Translations under genes and position numbers: made by a program
Notes under the pieces: model-generated
What the model was told of the DNA's origin: nothing
Seen by the model: the letters and a program-made list of their open reading frames with translations, nothing else
Databases searched by the model: none
In this document: positions 31,821-43,260 of the stretch, piece by piece
Layout: each line of letters opens with the position of its first letter
Numbering within the stretch: the first letter of the stretch is position 1
Source: Auriscalpium vulgare
Lineage: Eukaryota > Basidiomycota > Agaricomycetes > Russulales > Auriscalpiaceae
NCBI GenBank assembly: GCA_019915015.1
Contig: JAHBBC010000006.1
Location: 1,054,001 to 1,118,000, forward strand
DNA length: 64,000 bases
Reading direction: 5' to 3'

Positions 31821-33012
31821 TTACTTGCAGAATCGATCGAACCACGCAATTATGCTGCTAGCGCTCGTCTCCTTGGCCCATCCTGTGCGAGGTTTCATTG
31901 GTCACAAGCTGCGATACCACCACGAATACTATACGCACTTTCATGAGGTACGTCTGGGTTCCCGCGGACCGCAAACCCGTGAGCGACGCCCGAGAAGACT
32001 TGGATGTGATATTCGGCCTTGATCTGCGTGAGGATTTCTTCTGCGCGGTGGCGCGCGGAGCGCTCAAACGTCCAGTCGGTCTCTGGCGGCATCGACTGAA
32101 TTCGTACACGCTGCGCTCAGCCAAGTGATGCATGAAGGGCTTACCTGCGCATGAGAGAAAGAGTGGTTCTACGGAGTCGGTCAAACGATACATACAGTAT
32201 GCGTGCGGACTCGATGACTTACTCTTCACAGATAGAAATTGTTCTTCGGTCAGAAATGCCGGGTGCGCAAAGGCGGCTTGTTGACCATCACTTCAGCACA
32301 TTGCTATGAGTATGATGTCTTGAAATGAACGTACCAGCAGTGATCCAGTCCGCACCGGCGCTGTCCAAGGCGTCTGGGCCGCCAAAGCAATATCCTTCAT
32401 GGCGGTAAGTATATTCATTGAGAAGCATACGCATGTGGTAACGTGGTCACCTACCAACAGCAACATACTTGGTCGTTGGGCTACCTAGTAGAAAAGAAGA
32501 AGAAATTTCGTCACCTCCACACACAAGAAAGGACGCTCAGTGCCAATACTAACCGTATCGAGATTTGACTGCGTCGATCCATTGAGGTACAAGCTCACTC
32601 GCCCGGCTGCGTTTCGCAGTCCCCCATTCCATCATATTAAATCCAGGCTTGCCGATGTGGAGGTCAGCTGTGTCACCCTCAAACGAGTCCGGGCTGACGA
32701 CCAGGTAGCCTAGTATCATGTTCAGTCAGGCACTGAGCCCATGAGCACAACACCTTGAAGTGTGGCGTACTTACCTCTTGAAGCAAAGAAGTCTGCGATG
32801 AGCTTGTTGTTGATATAGAATGGCCCCCACACGTCCGTGTAGAACAAGACGATGTGTTCGTAACGCTCGTGCTTGCTCGGCGGGTACGAGGTGTACGTCT
32901 GGATGCCGGCGAGCTCCTCCTGCGTGCCCTTCGGGTCGCCAATGTGCTGCACCGTTTTCAAACAGCATTCGCCGGGGCCCGTGGCGAGAACAGTTCCTTG
33001 AGGCGTCGACAT
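31821..33012 (-). CDS. Dienelactone hydrolase-like alpha/beta hydrolase
   Basis: Multi-exon gene from MSTPQGTVLATGPGECC to ...AWFDRFCK. The N-terminal half includes GDPKGTQEELAGIQTY, HIVLFYTDVWGPFYINNK and LIADFFASRG then YLVVSPDSFEGD. The nucleophile elbow is VAVGYCFGGPDALD (Cys, as in DLH), and QVFSGVAHGFAVRG carries the catalytic His. The last exon, joined by GTGCGT...CGCACAG, gives HERWAKETSASSIIAWF. The chain length fits the family (~250 aa). These enzymes hydrolyse lactones or esters from aromatic breakdown; fungal members are often cytosolic with unknown natural substrates. Confidence 0.88.
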
Positions 33013-33090
33013 CTATGAGGCCGCTAGCAAAGGGTGATCGGGCGTGCATGGCGCTTCGCGATCGCGGAGACAAGTGGGTCGCGGAAGGCG

Positions 33091-33096
33091 TTTATA
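33091..33096 (-). promoter_or_regulatory. TATA box of the dienelactone hydrolase-like gene
   Basis: TATAAA (minus) about 80 nt upstream of the ATG at 33012. Confidence 0.5.
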
Positions 33097-33141
33097 TGCT
33101 GCATAATAGGCAGTCGATGACCGTATGTACTAGTGTCATGA

Positions 33142-33162
33142 ACTAGTGACTAGTGACTAGTG
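33142..33162. repeat. Short tandem repeat ACTAGTG x 3
   Basis: Three exact consecutive copies. Confidence 0.85.
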
Positions 33163-33329
33163 AGGAGTGGGGACCAGATGTGTTAGTTGCGTCCGCGTCG
33201 TCACGGTATTGCTGCAGCTTGATGCGCGTCGTTGTGTACCAGTAGACACCCAGGAATTACACGACATGTACATTGCAATTTATGTATATCACTAAAAAGC
33301 ACACCGGATACGAACTGCGGCTCACATAT

Positions 33330-34823
33330 CTATAGCAGCCGGCGGAGCCAGCTGCGCACAACGTCTCGTATTCGCAGCAGGTCTCCGATTTGCGTAGATG
33401 GCACCCGGCGCGCATCCCGCTCATCGTCTTCATCCACACCGCCTTCTCTCTGCGACTCACTGCCGCTCAGCCTCTCACCAACACCCGCCAGTATATCAGT
33501 CCCGCTCTCACTGTATGCCTTCTCCAGCTCTGCCGCGCGTGCGTAGTATGGCCGGCGCACCGCATACGGCGCCAGCGCGTTGTACTTGCGCACCAGTGAA
33601 TTGATCTCAGCGAGCGCGGAGTCGTGGTATGCGCGCTCGCGAGCCTCCCATTCTGTATCGCGCAGGTTGGTCACGTCGGCCAACGTGAGCTCGGGGAGGA
33701 GTGCCGCCGGTTGCTCAAGGGTCAGCATGCGCAGGGCACGCCGCGTCCAGGACTGGCGGACGACTTCGCGGAAGGCGTTGACGGCTGTTTCTAGCTCTGC
33801 ACGATATGCACTCAGCACCAGGATACGCATGGTGTGAGAAATGATGAACTCACCTCCCTGCGTTTCAACCCACGGCGGCGCAGCGCCTTGGCGTTGAACG
33901 ATGCGATTCATGAGGAACTCCTCTCGGGCAATGAATGGATTTCCGTCGTCGCTCTGCCGTTGAATAGGTTTCCCTCTTCCGTTGATAGAACGGAAATGTC
34001 CCTCTAGCCTCGCTCTCTGACACCATCTCGTTAGCAAGAGGGCCTGGCATGACTAACGAAATGCGTGGCTCACCTCGATGCGCTCTTCGACTAAGCCACC
34101 CCATCCCTTGATCGAAGCAGGATTCGGCCTGCTCTGTAAATGAGACTTTTTGATGCCTAGGCGGTAGTCGAGCGTAGACTCTTTCGCTCTTGTCAGCCGT
34201 CCTGCATCCAACGAGCGTTTCCTCGCCAGCTTCTCCTTCGCACGGGCACGATCGTCGAGAGGGAGAGCGCGCGCTGAGGATGTCTTCGATGTGGAGGGTG
34301 TGGAAGTGAATGTGCCATACTTGACGGACGATGTTGCATGAGAGGGAGCTTTGTAAGTCGTGTGCCAAGGCCGGTGGCCTTCAATCCCAGGGAGGATCAC
34401 CCCCGGTTCAGCAGTAGCAGAAAAGCTACTAGATGGTAGTTCACTCCGAGGTGATGAAGTGGATACGATGCTAGTAGCATCAAGATGTCCTTGCTCAACT
34501 CGAGGCGGAGCCTGCCTCAGCTTCTCTTCGGCCGTCCGTATCGTGCCGCTCCGCAAAGGCCTGTACTTGTCGACCAGCATACGGAGGACGGCGTCCTCCA
34601 TAGATTCATCCCCCGTCCAGTTCTCATACTCTCGTATGGCCACGGCGTTCGTTGCAGGCGGTTTGGTCTCCTCGTGCTCCGCATCAGCAAAAAGCTTCGA
34701 GCTGGCGCTATGGTCGGCCGCGCCGCGTCGTAGGGCAGAGCATGAGAGATACCGGTGCACCGAGCGGTGATGGGACTTGGTAAGTCGTGTGTATGTCGCC
34801 AGCAATGTGGACCGTGCGCTCAT
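33330..34823 (-). CDS. DUF1992 (DnaJ homolog subfamily C member 28-like) protein
   Basis: Three exons with introns GTGAGC...TGTCAG and GTGAGT...CGTGCAG. Start MSARSTLLATYTRLTKSHHR, an Arg/Ser-rich, acid-free leader like a mitochondrial presequence. The conserved DUF1992 core appears after splicing: IKGWGGLVEERIE joined to RARLEGHFRSINGRGKPIQR, then NPFIAREEFLMNRIVQRQG and PPWVETQGE joined to LETAVNAFREVV. The C-terminal part is helical and charged (LADVTNLRDTEWEARERAYH). Fungal members are mitochondrial; the biochemical role is not established. No J-domain is visible. Confidence 0.87.
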
Positions 34824-35209
34824 GGACAAGTCGAAGACACCATTGGCGTTTCGAGGCGGCTGAGAGCTTGCGCGTCGGCGGCGGGCGCGCGCACATTTGT
34901 CAGCGAAAGTACTCAGCTTCCGCCCAGTGCTTCGCCGCGCTGACTGACCTTATACATCCTACCGCACCCAGCGCCGACACCTAACAAATGCTGCTTCCTA
35001 CATGCTCTGAAATCTTGCTGGTCTACGCACCCTAGCGCCTTGCATGAGTAAGGAGACAATGCTGCCTCATACTCACCGCGTCTGGCCCTCCGGTACTAAC
35101 AGACGGTATCCACGTGGCTCTGCAAGTGGGATTGGAGAGTACAAAAGAGCACCGGTAGCAATGTAGAGTAGCCAACTCTCTTTCCACCTACCTTCTCTCA
35201 GTTGCTACG

Positions 35210-36410
35210 ATGGCTGAAGCAATCATGAACAGCTTGACCGCAACCAGCCTGTTTGACCTGACCGGCGTAGTCGCTGTCATAACAGGTGGCGGTACTGTAA
35301 GTGTTCTAATCGTTGTGCCGGCCGTATTCTCTGAGTGCTCTACAGGGCATTGGGTTGATGCTCGCGAGCACCTTGATTGCCAATGGTGCGAACGTCTACA
35401 TCACTGGACGGCGGCAGGACGTTCTCGAGCGGTGAGCTACGCACAACTTGCCTTTCTACTTGCATTAACATGTTTTTGCGATACGCAGCATCACCAGGAT
35501 TTATAATCAGGCGGCCGCCAAAACGCCTGGCCGCGGAAGGCTCGTCGCCCTTCAGGGAGATGTCACTTATAAGGTAGGGCGACCAACGCAGCGTGATACG
35601 CGCCCTCTGACATCTTTGTTAGTCAGAAGCCATTCGCCTCGCCGAAGAGATCGGCAAGCGCGAGCCAAGTGGCATCACTGTGCTCTTCAACAACGCCGGC
35701 ATTCTCATCGGTGGCGTGTACCCGCCCACCGAGGCCACCGCCGAGGCATTCTTCGAGTCCTACTTTAATGGTGTCACGCAGGACGAATTTACGCAGACCT
35801 ACGCGACAAACGCAGTCGGACCGTACTGGTTTACATTCGCATTTCTCCCGCTGCTAGAGAAGTGGAAGGCCAACGGCGCGCTCGGGCAGCGATTCGTGCC
35901 GCAGGTCGTCATGATCAGCAGCATGAACGGGTGGGTGAAGGATAGCGCACCGGCGCTCGGCTCGTTCCCGTACCTCTTCTCCAAGTCCGCCATCGGCCAG
36001 GGCACTTCGACGCTCGCACGCACGCTCCTCCCGCTTGGCGTACGGGTCAATGGCATTGCGCCTGGCCTTTTCCCTACAGAGGTAAGGATGGCACCCAGAT
36101 TTCACTCCTATGACGCCAGCTCACTGTTGTGGCGCGCGGCAGATGTCGAACCCGGCAGGCGGCTCAAACGAGCTTGGACAAACATCGCATGATAACGTCG
36201 AGTTCCCGTTCGAGGTTCCGGCCAACAAGAAGGGTGGATCAGCCAGGGATATCGGCGCGGTGGCACTGGCACTCATTGCTAACTGGTTTATCAACGGGGA
36301 GACAGTGCTGGTCGACGGCGGCGTGAGTCCACTCTCTGTTGGTGCCAAATTTGACGTGCTGAGAGGTTTCCTGTTGACAGACCCTTTTGGTGCACGCTTC
36401 GTCGTGGTAA
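35210..36410 (+). CDS. Short-chain dehydrogenase/reductase (SDR)
   Basis: Six exons. The Rossmann motif spans intron 1: VVAVITGGGT joined to GIGLMLASTLIANGANVYI (TGxxxGxG). It is followed by TGRRQDVLER, the NNAG motif (VLFNNAGILIGG), Ser in MISSMNGWVK and YLFSKSAIGQ (YxxxK). A late intron (GTAAGG...GCAG) joins LFPTE to MSNPAGGSNEL. A last intron (GTGAGT...TGACAG) turns ETVLVDGG into ...TLLVHASSW and a stop at 36408, the usual C terminus for agaricomycete members. Without this intron the frame runs on to about 36469. It is an NAD(P)-dependent oxidoreductase of unknown substrate. A decayed paralog lies at 39460-43260 and a P450 sits between them. Confidence 0.9.
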
Positions 36411-37030
36411 AGGCGTGTTCAAGCGTTCATGAAAAGGCTCAAGGACAACAAACATACTGCATGTTGTAGGAAGACAACGATGTGATTTGATCCCGTGAGA
36501 GAATCCTGCAGATCGCACCATCCGCGAGGTCACGAAGCGCAAACTCGTAGACAAAAAGGGAGACACCGAAGTGACGGGTGCCTCGCTCGCACACTTGTCG
36601 AGTAAGGCGAGTTCTACTTCTTGCCTTAAACAAGCCCGCCATCCTGACCTGACCCGTCCACCGAGGGTAAAGAGACCTGTTATCTGCGGCTCCTTGGGTG
36701 CCACGTCTCGCCGACCTCAGACGCGTGACCAATGGTAGGCTTGCCCAAGTCTAACGGCGCAATTGGGTGTCACTAGGCGTAGCAAACCAATAGACCTGAA
36801 TAGCCCTTGGATACTAATACACAACTTGCTTGCTGGTAAGTTACGGCGTACGTACTTATTCTAACGTATTGTCACACTGTGTGCCAATCTTCATTCGTTC
36901 GAAGCCGCCGACAAAATGAGCTTTTCGGCCATCGCGCTCCGCGGTGAGATTGAGCATTTAAACGGCTGCGGTTGCCTAGATCCGAGCCACCATTAGTGCA
37001 ACACAGGCATCGGCAGCTATGATGAGCAAC
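36411..37030. other. Intergenic between convergent SDR and P450 genes
   Basis: About 620 bp with no supported gene; likely 3' untranslated sequence of both. Confidence 0.55.
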
Positions 37031-39054
37031 CTACGCTACGATCTGACCCACGTTCACGTTGTTGTTAATGCATGCTTCCTCCGAGCTGCCTTTCGGCCTG
37101 CCAACAGAGAACGTCGAGAGCACCATAGCTGCGGTGATAAAAATGGTTGATTCCGCGATGAACCGGCCAGGACATATTCTGTGCCATGCTGTGAGCTTGT
37201 CTTCATCGCGTAGAGAATCCAACAAACGTTACCTCTTGCCAAAGCCGAACGCAGCGCTGAGAAGTGGGTCGTCCTTGAGTTCACCGTCCGCCGTCAAATG
37301 GCGCTCGGGGTTAAATGTGTCGGGCGCTGGGTAAACAGCTGGATTGTGAAGCATACCCCTGCGTTCCAAAGGTTAGCTGGTATTGGTCGCGACGTAAGCG
37401 CAGTGTGTACCATGCATTGGCGATTATCATCGAGCCTTCAAAGTGGCATTATGTAGGGAAAGCGAGTGTGTCAATTTGAGCGCATACCTTTCGGGATGAA
37501 ATATCCTTCGTAGATATCGTCTTCCATGGAGGCGTGCGGAACACCTGACGAAGTGCGCGGGTCTGCTGACAGTTATAATCGGCATCTCTTCGACGTACCT
37601 AACGGCGTAACCATTCGCCAGCGCAGGACCTCTTTGCACAGAGCATTGACGTATGGTAGGTTGGGACGATCCTCAAATTTAGGCAGTCTCGTTCCCCCGA
37701 TGACAGCATCGAGTTCAGCTTGAGCTCTTTCTTGGATGGCCGGATATCGAGCCAGCATGAGGAAGAAGGCACGCAAAGAGTGGGTGGTCTGAAAAGGAAT
37801 TCGGTTTCCCTGAGGACGTCTGAAACAATGCAGTCTGCCTTACAGTACCAGCGCCAGCTAGGAAAAGGGTGCCCAAAGCTTCAACAATGGCTCTCTCTTC
37901 TTTCTCCGACGAGTCTGATTGTTGATGTTCCCGGAGCTCGTGGAGAGCTATACAATCAGGGGAAGCCCCTCGCTCCTAAGAAAGCCGTTTCAAAGATTCT
38001 GTTGATGCAGGTATCAAAGTCACTGGCAACATACCGCTGCCTCCTTGAACGTACTCCATGGACCAATGATGCTAGCTTCCCCTAAATCGTGACCGCGTCG
38101 TGCAAGACCTTTGAAGCCCATTCCAGGCAACCATTCAGGAAGGTGTTGAACTACGACCACGTTTTGACTCGAGATCAGCATATGACAGGCCAATGGCCAC
38201 TCACGGAAGGGGAACATGTTGACAGAGACGGAATGTGGTAAGACGTGACTCTCCATCATGTCAACGGCATTTTTGGATCCCGTCAGATACTCGTCGTTCG
38301 TCCCCTTGACGTCGAGTCCATAAGCCAGGGCAAGGATGAGTGATCCTTTGTAACTGCAATTGTAATAAGCGCAATGGACGGGGTTCTGGGGGAGGGGGAC
38401 GGAACTATTCAATGTGGTCCGCGAAGTTGTCTGGGTCTTGCAAGAGATCGTTGAGAAACGAGTGCACTTTCGTGATCTGCGCAGGACGGTAGTTGATAAT
38501 GGCACTAGGCCGCATGCTTCGTTCAAGAATGCGTCGAGCGAGACGCCACTTGACACCAAACCGACTGACGGAGGTGACCCATTGTTGCCAACCGGCCCTG
38601 TTTGATGGCATTCAGGAAGGGCTTGGGGACAAGATTAACATTTTTCTGCAAGTGCTTACAACTCATAGAAGGGCACCGGGATTCTATCAGAATAGTTCTT
38701 GCTGCGTTTATCGAGGAGATCGTGGGCTATCTTGGGCGATTGAACAACTACGATGAGTTGGCCGAAGACGTTCAGCGAGAAGATGTCTCCTATGCGCTTT
38801 CTGAGCATGATTCGTTCTGGATTAAATTCATTGTCGTGCCTACCGTATTGCTTCCCCAGCTTTGTGTATGCTATCCAAGACTCCTCCGAGGAGGGTATAT
38901 CAAACAGATTGCCTATGATAGGCAATCCCCGCGGACCAGGAGGATACGGAAGGCCGCTTCTCTTGCGGCGATCGAGGAAAACATTCAAGACATAAGCGCA
39001 TATGACGACGGCCAGCAGATCGAGGGCCGTCCAGCTCGAGAGCGAGAAAGTCAT
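37031..39054 (-). CDS. Cytochrome P450 monooxygenase, atypical
   Basis: About eleven exons. Start MTFSLSSWTALDLLAVVICAYVL (membrane anchor), then the Pro hinge YPPGPRGLPIIGNLFDIP. Helix regions include WRLARRILERSMRPSAI. The I-helix reads LGTLFLAGAGTTTHSL, where an acidic D/E is expected before TT. Also present are ALCKEVLRWR (ExxR), FNPERH (PERF box) and the heme loop FGFGKR|ICPGRF, split by an intron. Residues after the heme loop end early at ...NNNVNVGQIVA, lacking the usual SGxxxHPxPFxC tail. Every intron could be placed with plausible borders, although one donor (GTTCCG) is weak. It would be an ER heme-thiolate oxygenase; the altered I-helix and short end question its activity. Confidence 0.82.
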
Positions 39055-39459
39055 AGCGCAAGACTGGAGGGACCTTTGAGGAAGAACGTCCGAGTCGTCG
39101 TGAGAGGCCGTCGGGATCGCGAAAGCCGAGTGCGCGTCTAGATAAATTATGAATGGATGTGAGTGAGCTCACCATACCCTTGTCAGCACTGTCATGTTCG
39201 CGACAAGAAGTACTGTTTCACAAGCGAGATACCAGAGTTGGGTAAGCAAAGCTAAGAACCCAATATTGCTTTGGAAGCGAGAGCAGCGATAAGAAGATGC
39301 CAGTCGAGACGGTCAAGAGGAAATATTGTCCCCGGCAGCTGGCTACTGCAGACTTCCAGACGGTCATACAGTATCTTGCATGCCAAGTGACAGAGGAGGC
39401 GGCGTTAGCTGGCGAACTTGCTGTGAAGTCGAATGCGTACGCTCAGAACGATACTTAAC
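39055..39459. other. Upstream region of the P450 gene
   Basis: About 400 bp, no gene seen; the right end borders a decayed dehydrogenase copy. Confidence 0.5.
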
Positions 39460-39820
39460 AACAACAACACCGGTGTCCTCCTCGGCGGCGTGCAACCGCC
39501 AATCGAGTCGAAGCCACCGCCGCAGCCTTATCAAGTCGAACTTTGATGGCGTCACGCAGGACCACTAGTCCGTCGGGCCATACTGGCTCACGAGAAGTGG
39601 ACGTCCAACGCACCACCCTCGGGTAGCGATTCGTGCTGCAGGTCTGATGTTCAGCAGCATGAACGGATGAGGGAAGGACAGCGCACCCGCGCTCGGCTCG
39701 TTCCCGGATCTTTTCTTCAAGTCCACCATCGGCCACTGCAACCAGGGTACGTCGACGGAGGCGCGGCGCGCGCTCAGATGTCGAACGGGCGCCTCAAATG
39801 AGCTTGGGCAAACGGATAAT
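39460..39820 (+). pseudogene. Decayed SDR copy, left part (split by transposon copy 2)
   Basis: Nucleotide-level match to the middle of the SDR at 35210-36410, for example AACACCGGTGTCCTCCTCGG versus AACGCCGGCATTCTCATCGG in the NNAG region. Later parts match the SSMNGW, APALGSFP and MSN..GGSNEL segments. It has many indels and stops and no 5' part. The last bases before the element, GGATAAT, match the functional gene's GCATGATAAC. Confidence 0.85.
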
Positions 39821-39973
39821 AGGGGAGCTCAGAGTAGACCGTTTTCGTTTCCGTTTCGTTTTCAAACGCCTTTCGTTTTCGATTCGGCGCCCCGGCGTGA
39901 TATTACATAATGTCACTCAATCTACGCCGCTGCGCGACACCGCCGCCATTGCTTTCGAGCTCTTCCACCAGCC

Positions 39974-41264
39974 ATGGCCCGTGCTACCTACCACGATGAG
40001 ATTATCGACGCATACATCACATATATGGCTATCCAGATGGCACTCATGCCTCCATCTTCAGCCACAGCTATGATGGAGCAGCTCCAACGCGATAGCTCAA
40101 TCCTTCACACCATCCTATCCTCCCGCTACATCAACCCCCGTCCTCCCGTCGTTAAAGCCGGCAATCTCCAGCTTGCATGGGAGTATGCACAGGATCCTGC
40201 CCATCACCACCGCTTTATCAACATGCTCCGTGTCTCTCCCCACGTCTTCGACACTATCCTTGGCCTCATCGAGGGTCATCCCGTATTCCAGAACAACTCG
40301 AACACCCCGCAGGAGATATCCGAACGCAATTAGCGGTGACCCTGTACCGTATGGGTCGCTATGGCAATGGCGCATCTCTCGAGGATATCAGCCGTGCAGC
40401 GGGCTGTTCAGAGGGCGCTGTGGAGCTATACACGGAGAGATGTCAGGAGGCGCTGATGTCCTTGCATGGGATGTTTGTACGGCCGCTAACAGAGGAGGAG
40501 AAAGAGGTCGAGAAAAGGTGGATTGATGAGCAGCTTGGTTTCACGGGATCCACCTGGAGGGAGGGATGGTGATGTACGACGGGACAATTGTTGTCCTGTA
40601 CAGTCGCCCCGGCCTCGACGGTGACGCGTACTACACAAGGAAGTGCAACTATGGGTTCAACGTCCAGGTATGCTGGATATCTTCTAATAGCTCCTGACTG
40701 ACATATCTGTACACAGATTGGCAATACACCGTCGAATCTACGAATCGTTGACTATTCGCTTGGCATGACCGGTTCTGCTCATGATGCATCTGCATTGAGC
40801 ATACTGCAGCTGTCAAGCATACCGACTGGTTCTTCAGAGGTGACGAGTTTGCATGGGGTGACTCTGCGTACCCTGTCAGCTCGCGGACCATCCCAGTTCA
40901 CAAGAAACCAGCGTCGTTAGACCGCTCAAATGCCTTATTCGACAAACACGTAGCTCGCCTACGCGTTCGCTCTGAACACACCATGGGTGCACTCAAGGGC
41001 CGATGGCAATCCCTTCGTGGCTTACGGCTCAATATCCGTTACAATCGGGACCATATACGAGCGTGTCGGTGGATTTCATGTTGCATCATCTTGCACAACG
41101 CAGTGCTCGACATCGAAGGATGGCGAGTGGGACAAGCTTTGCGACTTGGCACTCACGTGCTCAGGAAGAGGACGATAGGGGGGAGCCAGATGATCCTATA
41201 GATGATGATATCACAGAGGATGATGATTGCGAGGCTAGGAGACGTGGCCTTGTGGCAGAAATAG
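39974..41264 (+). pseudogene. Harbinger-like transposase, frame broken
   Basis: Same gene as 16389-17682 but with one-base changes: a G missing near 40313, near 40567 and near 41121, a T missing near 40793 and an extra T near 41252. Frames therefore stop early (first at about 40331). The catalytic segments (DGTIVVLY, WGDSAYP, EHTMGALKGRW) are all still present. The breaks may be sequence errors rather than real decay. Confidence 0.85.
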
Positions 41265-41413
41265 TAGCCGCTCAACGAGCAGGACTTGTATAAATGAACA
41301 AGATTAAATCTGAGATTGTAAAGAGTAAGAGAGATATAATCAGAAAGAAGAAAGGACTGTGTAGCATTAAATGAGAGGCTGCAGTTAGAAAGGACAAAAG
41401 CAAAATGATCAGA

Positions 41414-42993
41414 CTAAGCCTCGCTCCAACTCGTCTGGAACCACAGATGATCCTCGTCCAAGATCTCTGTCCAACTGGCTCTCATCCCAGGGAGACTATT
41501 TCTCTCTGGCTTGTCATCTCGCTCTCGGGCTCATCATCCGGAGGTGTCGATGCGCGCGGCAGAGATGAAGGCGTCGATGCAGCGGTTGACATAGAGCCCG
41601 TGCGTGAGATGGAACGAGCGGGCGTAGCGGCGGCGACAACCAGAGGAGGATTCTGAAGGCGCGATATATTTTCACGGAGATCTTGAAGCTGCAGCTGAAG
41701 GTCATCGTCAAGTGCTTCCGACTTGCGGCGATACTCATCGTTCGTCCACAAGCCAATCTGCAGCTCACGAAAGAGGCGGTCGTGGCGATCGCGAGCGTCT
41801 TGGCGAAGACTATTCATGTCATCGCGCAGCCTGTCGACAGCTTTGCGGATGTTCTCTTCCTTTGACACCGCAAAGCTACGCCTGCCACATGAATTAGTCC
41901 ACGTGCATTACCAACAACTAGTATTACTTACTCGATGGACTCCTTCAGTATGTCTTGAATGCCGGTGCGTGACGTGGGCTTGAAGCGACCCTTCAAGCTC
42001 TCCAGCTTCTCTTCGACAGGTGTGCGGGAGTCTTCTTCGCACTTGCTTGCGACGAGGGCGGCACGCGGTTCTCTTTGGGAGGTGTGGCGTCTGCGGTGGC
42101 GATCCCGGGCCGGGTGCGGTCGCAGAAGAGTCTTGCGCGAGAGGCGCCGGGCCATCGTGAACGCGTAGGACGGGGTCTATGTCCTCTTCGCGCGGTTGCC
42201 GCACAGGTGGCGCGTCGTCGGGAGGCTGATAGTGCACTGTGCGGTGACCGTCGGACAACCCCAGTCGTGATGATGTGATCGGGTTTCATTTGGGCGGGTG
42301 GCAAGGATCGCGTGAATTCGGGGGAAGACAGCGAACTCGCCTCGATCTCCTCTGCACAGGATGTGTTAGCCTCCAGCGGGCTCATCGGAGATCACAAAAT
42401 GAACTTACGCCAGATATTCTTGTGGCGTGCATCGGTATCCTCGGATGGGCCATCTGGCCCTATGTAGCAGACCAAATACTCATCTGGACCATCGTCGGCA
42501 TCACTGTGTCGACGATGGCCTCATCCCAGTGAGGACACCTCCACCCGTGCACTTAATGCGCCGAACCTTGGAGTGATAGGTGATGCGTAGCCTACACAAG
42601 CCTGTGAGCACGTATGAGGCATCCAATAAGGGTATGGACATACTGATTTATTTTCCCGAGCACCTTTGCTCCCAGACTGACGAAATCCGAGTCCGGAGCA
42701 TCTTCCAGAGGATGCGAGCAAGCCGCTGACCCGCTGCGACCTTACTTTCTCCGCTTTCTTCTGGAAAGATGTCAGTAACAAAGCCCAGATGATGCGTGGG
42801 CCACCTGCATACCTCACACGCTTGTTACCAAACATACCTTGCGATTTTGCGGCTGTTCGAGCTCCGTGATGAGCTGCAGGAGCAGCTCATTTGGCTTCTT
42901 ATTTGTGCCCCAGCTGATGTTCTCCTCACGGGATTTCTTGCCCGGAGCTGTCTCAGGCTGGTCGGAGTCCGAGCGGCCGCGTTTCCGGGGCAT
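41414..42993 (-). pseudogene. Harbinger accessory ORF, frame broken
   Basis: Counterpart of 14652-16239, beginning MPRKRGRSDSDQPE. The segment SKEENIRKAVDRLRDDMNSL is in frame here and broken in copy 1, while the Pro-rich middle exon is broken here and intact in copy 1. Each copy thus keeps frames the other lost. Confidence 0.75.
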
Positions 42994-43192
42994 TAAGAGA
43001 GTAGGAGAGTGTAGATTAAGGAGGTATCGCGAGGGAATGAGTGTGTGAGACACGAAGACGCCGCACAACGCGAGCGTCACCTAAAGTCACACGATTGTCA
43101 CACATCGGGTCACTTATGCCGCGGGCCGAATCGAAAACGAAAGGCGTTTGAAAACGAAACGGAAACGAAAACGGTCTACTCTGAGCTCCCCT

Positions 43193-43260
43193 AATGTTGA
43201 GGTCCCTTTCATGGTGCCGGCGAACAAGAAGGGTGGCTCGGCGAGGTGGCGGACCAGTGC
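43193..43260 (+). pseudogene. Decayed SDR copy, right part
   Basis: GTTGAGGTCCCTTTCATGGT and GCGAACAAGAAGGGTGGCTC continue the dehydrogenase homology right after the transposon. They correspond to VEFPFEVPANKKGGSA of the intact gene. The match fades after about 43260. Confidence 0.8.

Larger units (their letters stand above)
33013..33329. other. Intergenic, with 7-bp x 3 tandem repeat
   Basis: About 320 bp. Holds the dienelactone-hydrolase promoter (TATA at 33091) and three tandem ACTAGTG units (33142-33162). Confidence 0.65.
39821..43192. mobile_element. PIF/Harbinger-like DNA transposon, copy 2 (inverted)
   Basis: 3372-bp element with 68-bp terminal inverted repeats (39821-39888 and 43125-43192) and the 3-bp duplication AAT (39818-39820, 43193-43195). 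It is the reverse orientation of copy 1, with its transposase on + and accessory gene on -. Sequence is practically identical to copy 1 except for numerous single-base indels in short homopolymers. It sits inside the decayed SDR: removing it leaves GATAATGTTGAG, parallel to GATAACGTCGAG in the intact paralog. Confidence 0.93.
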
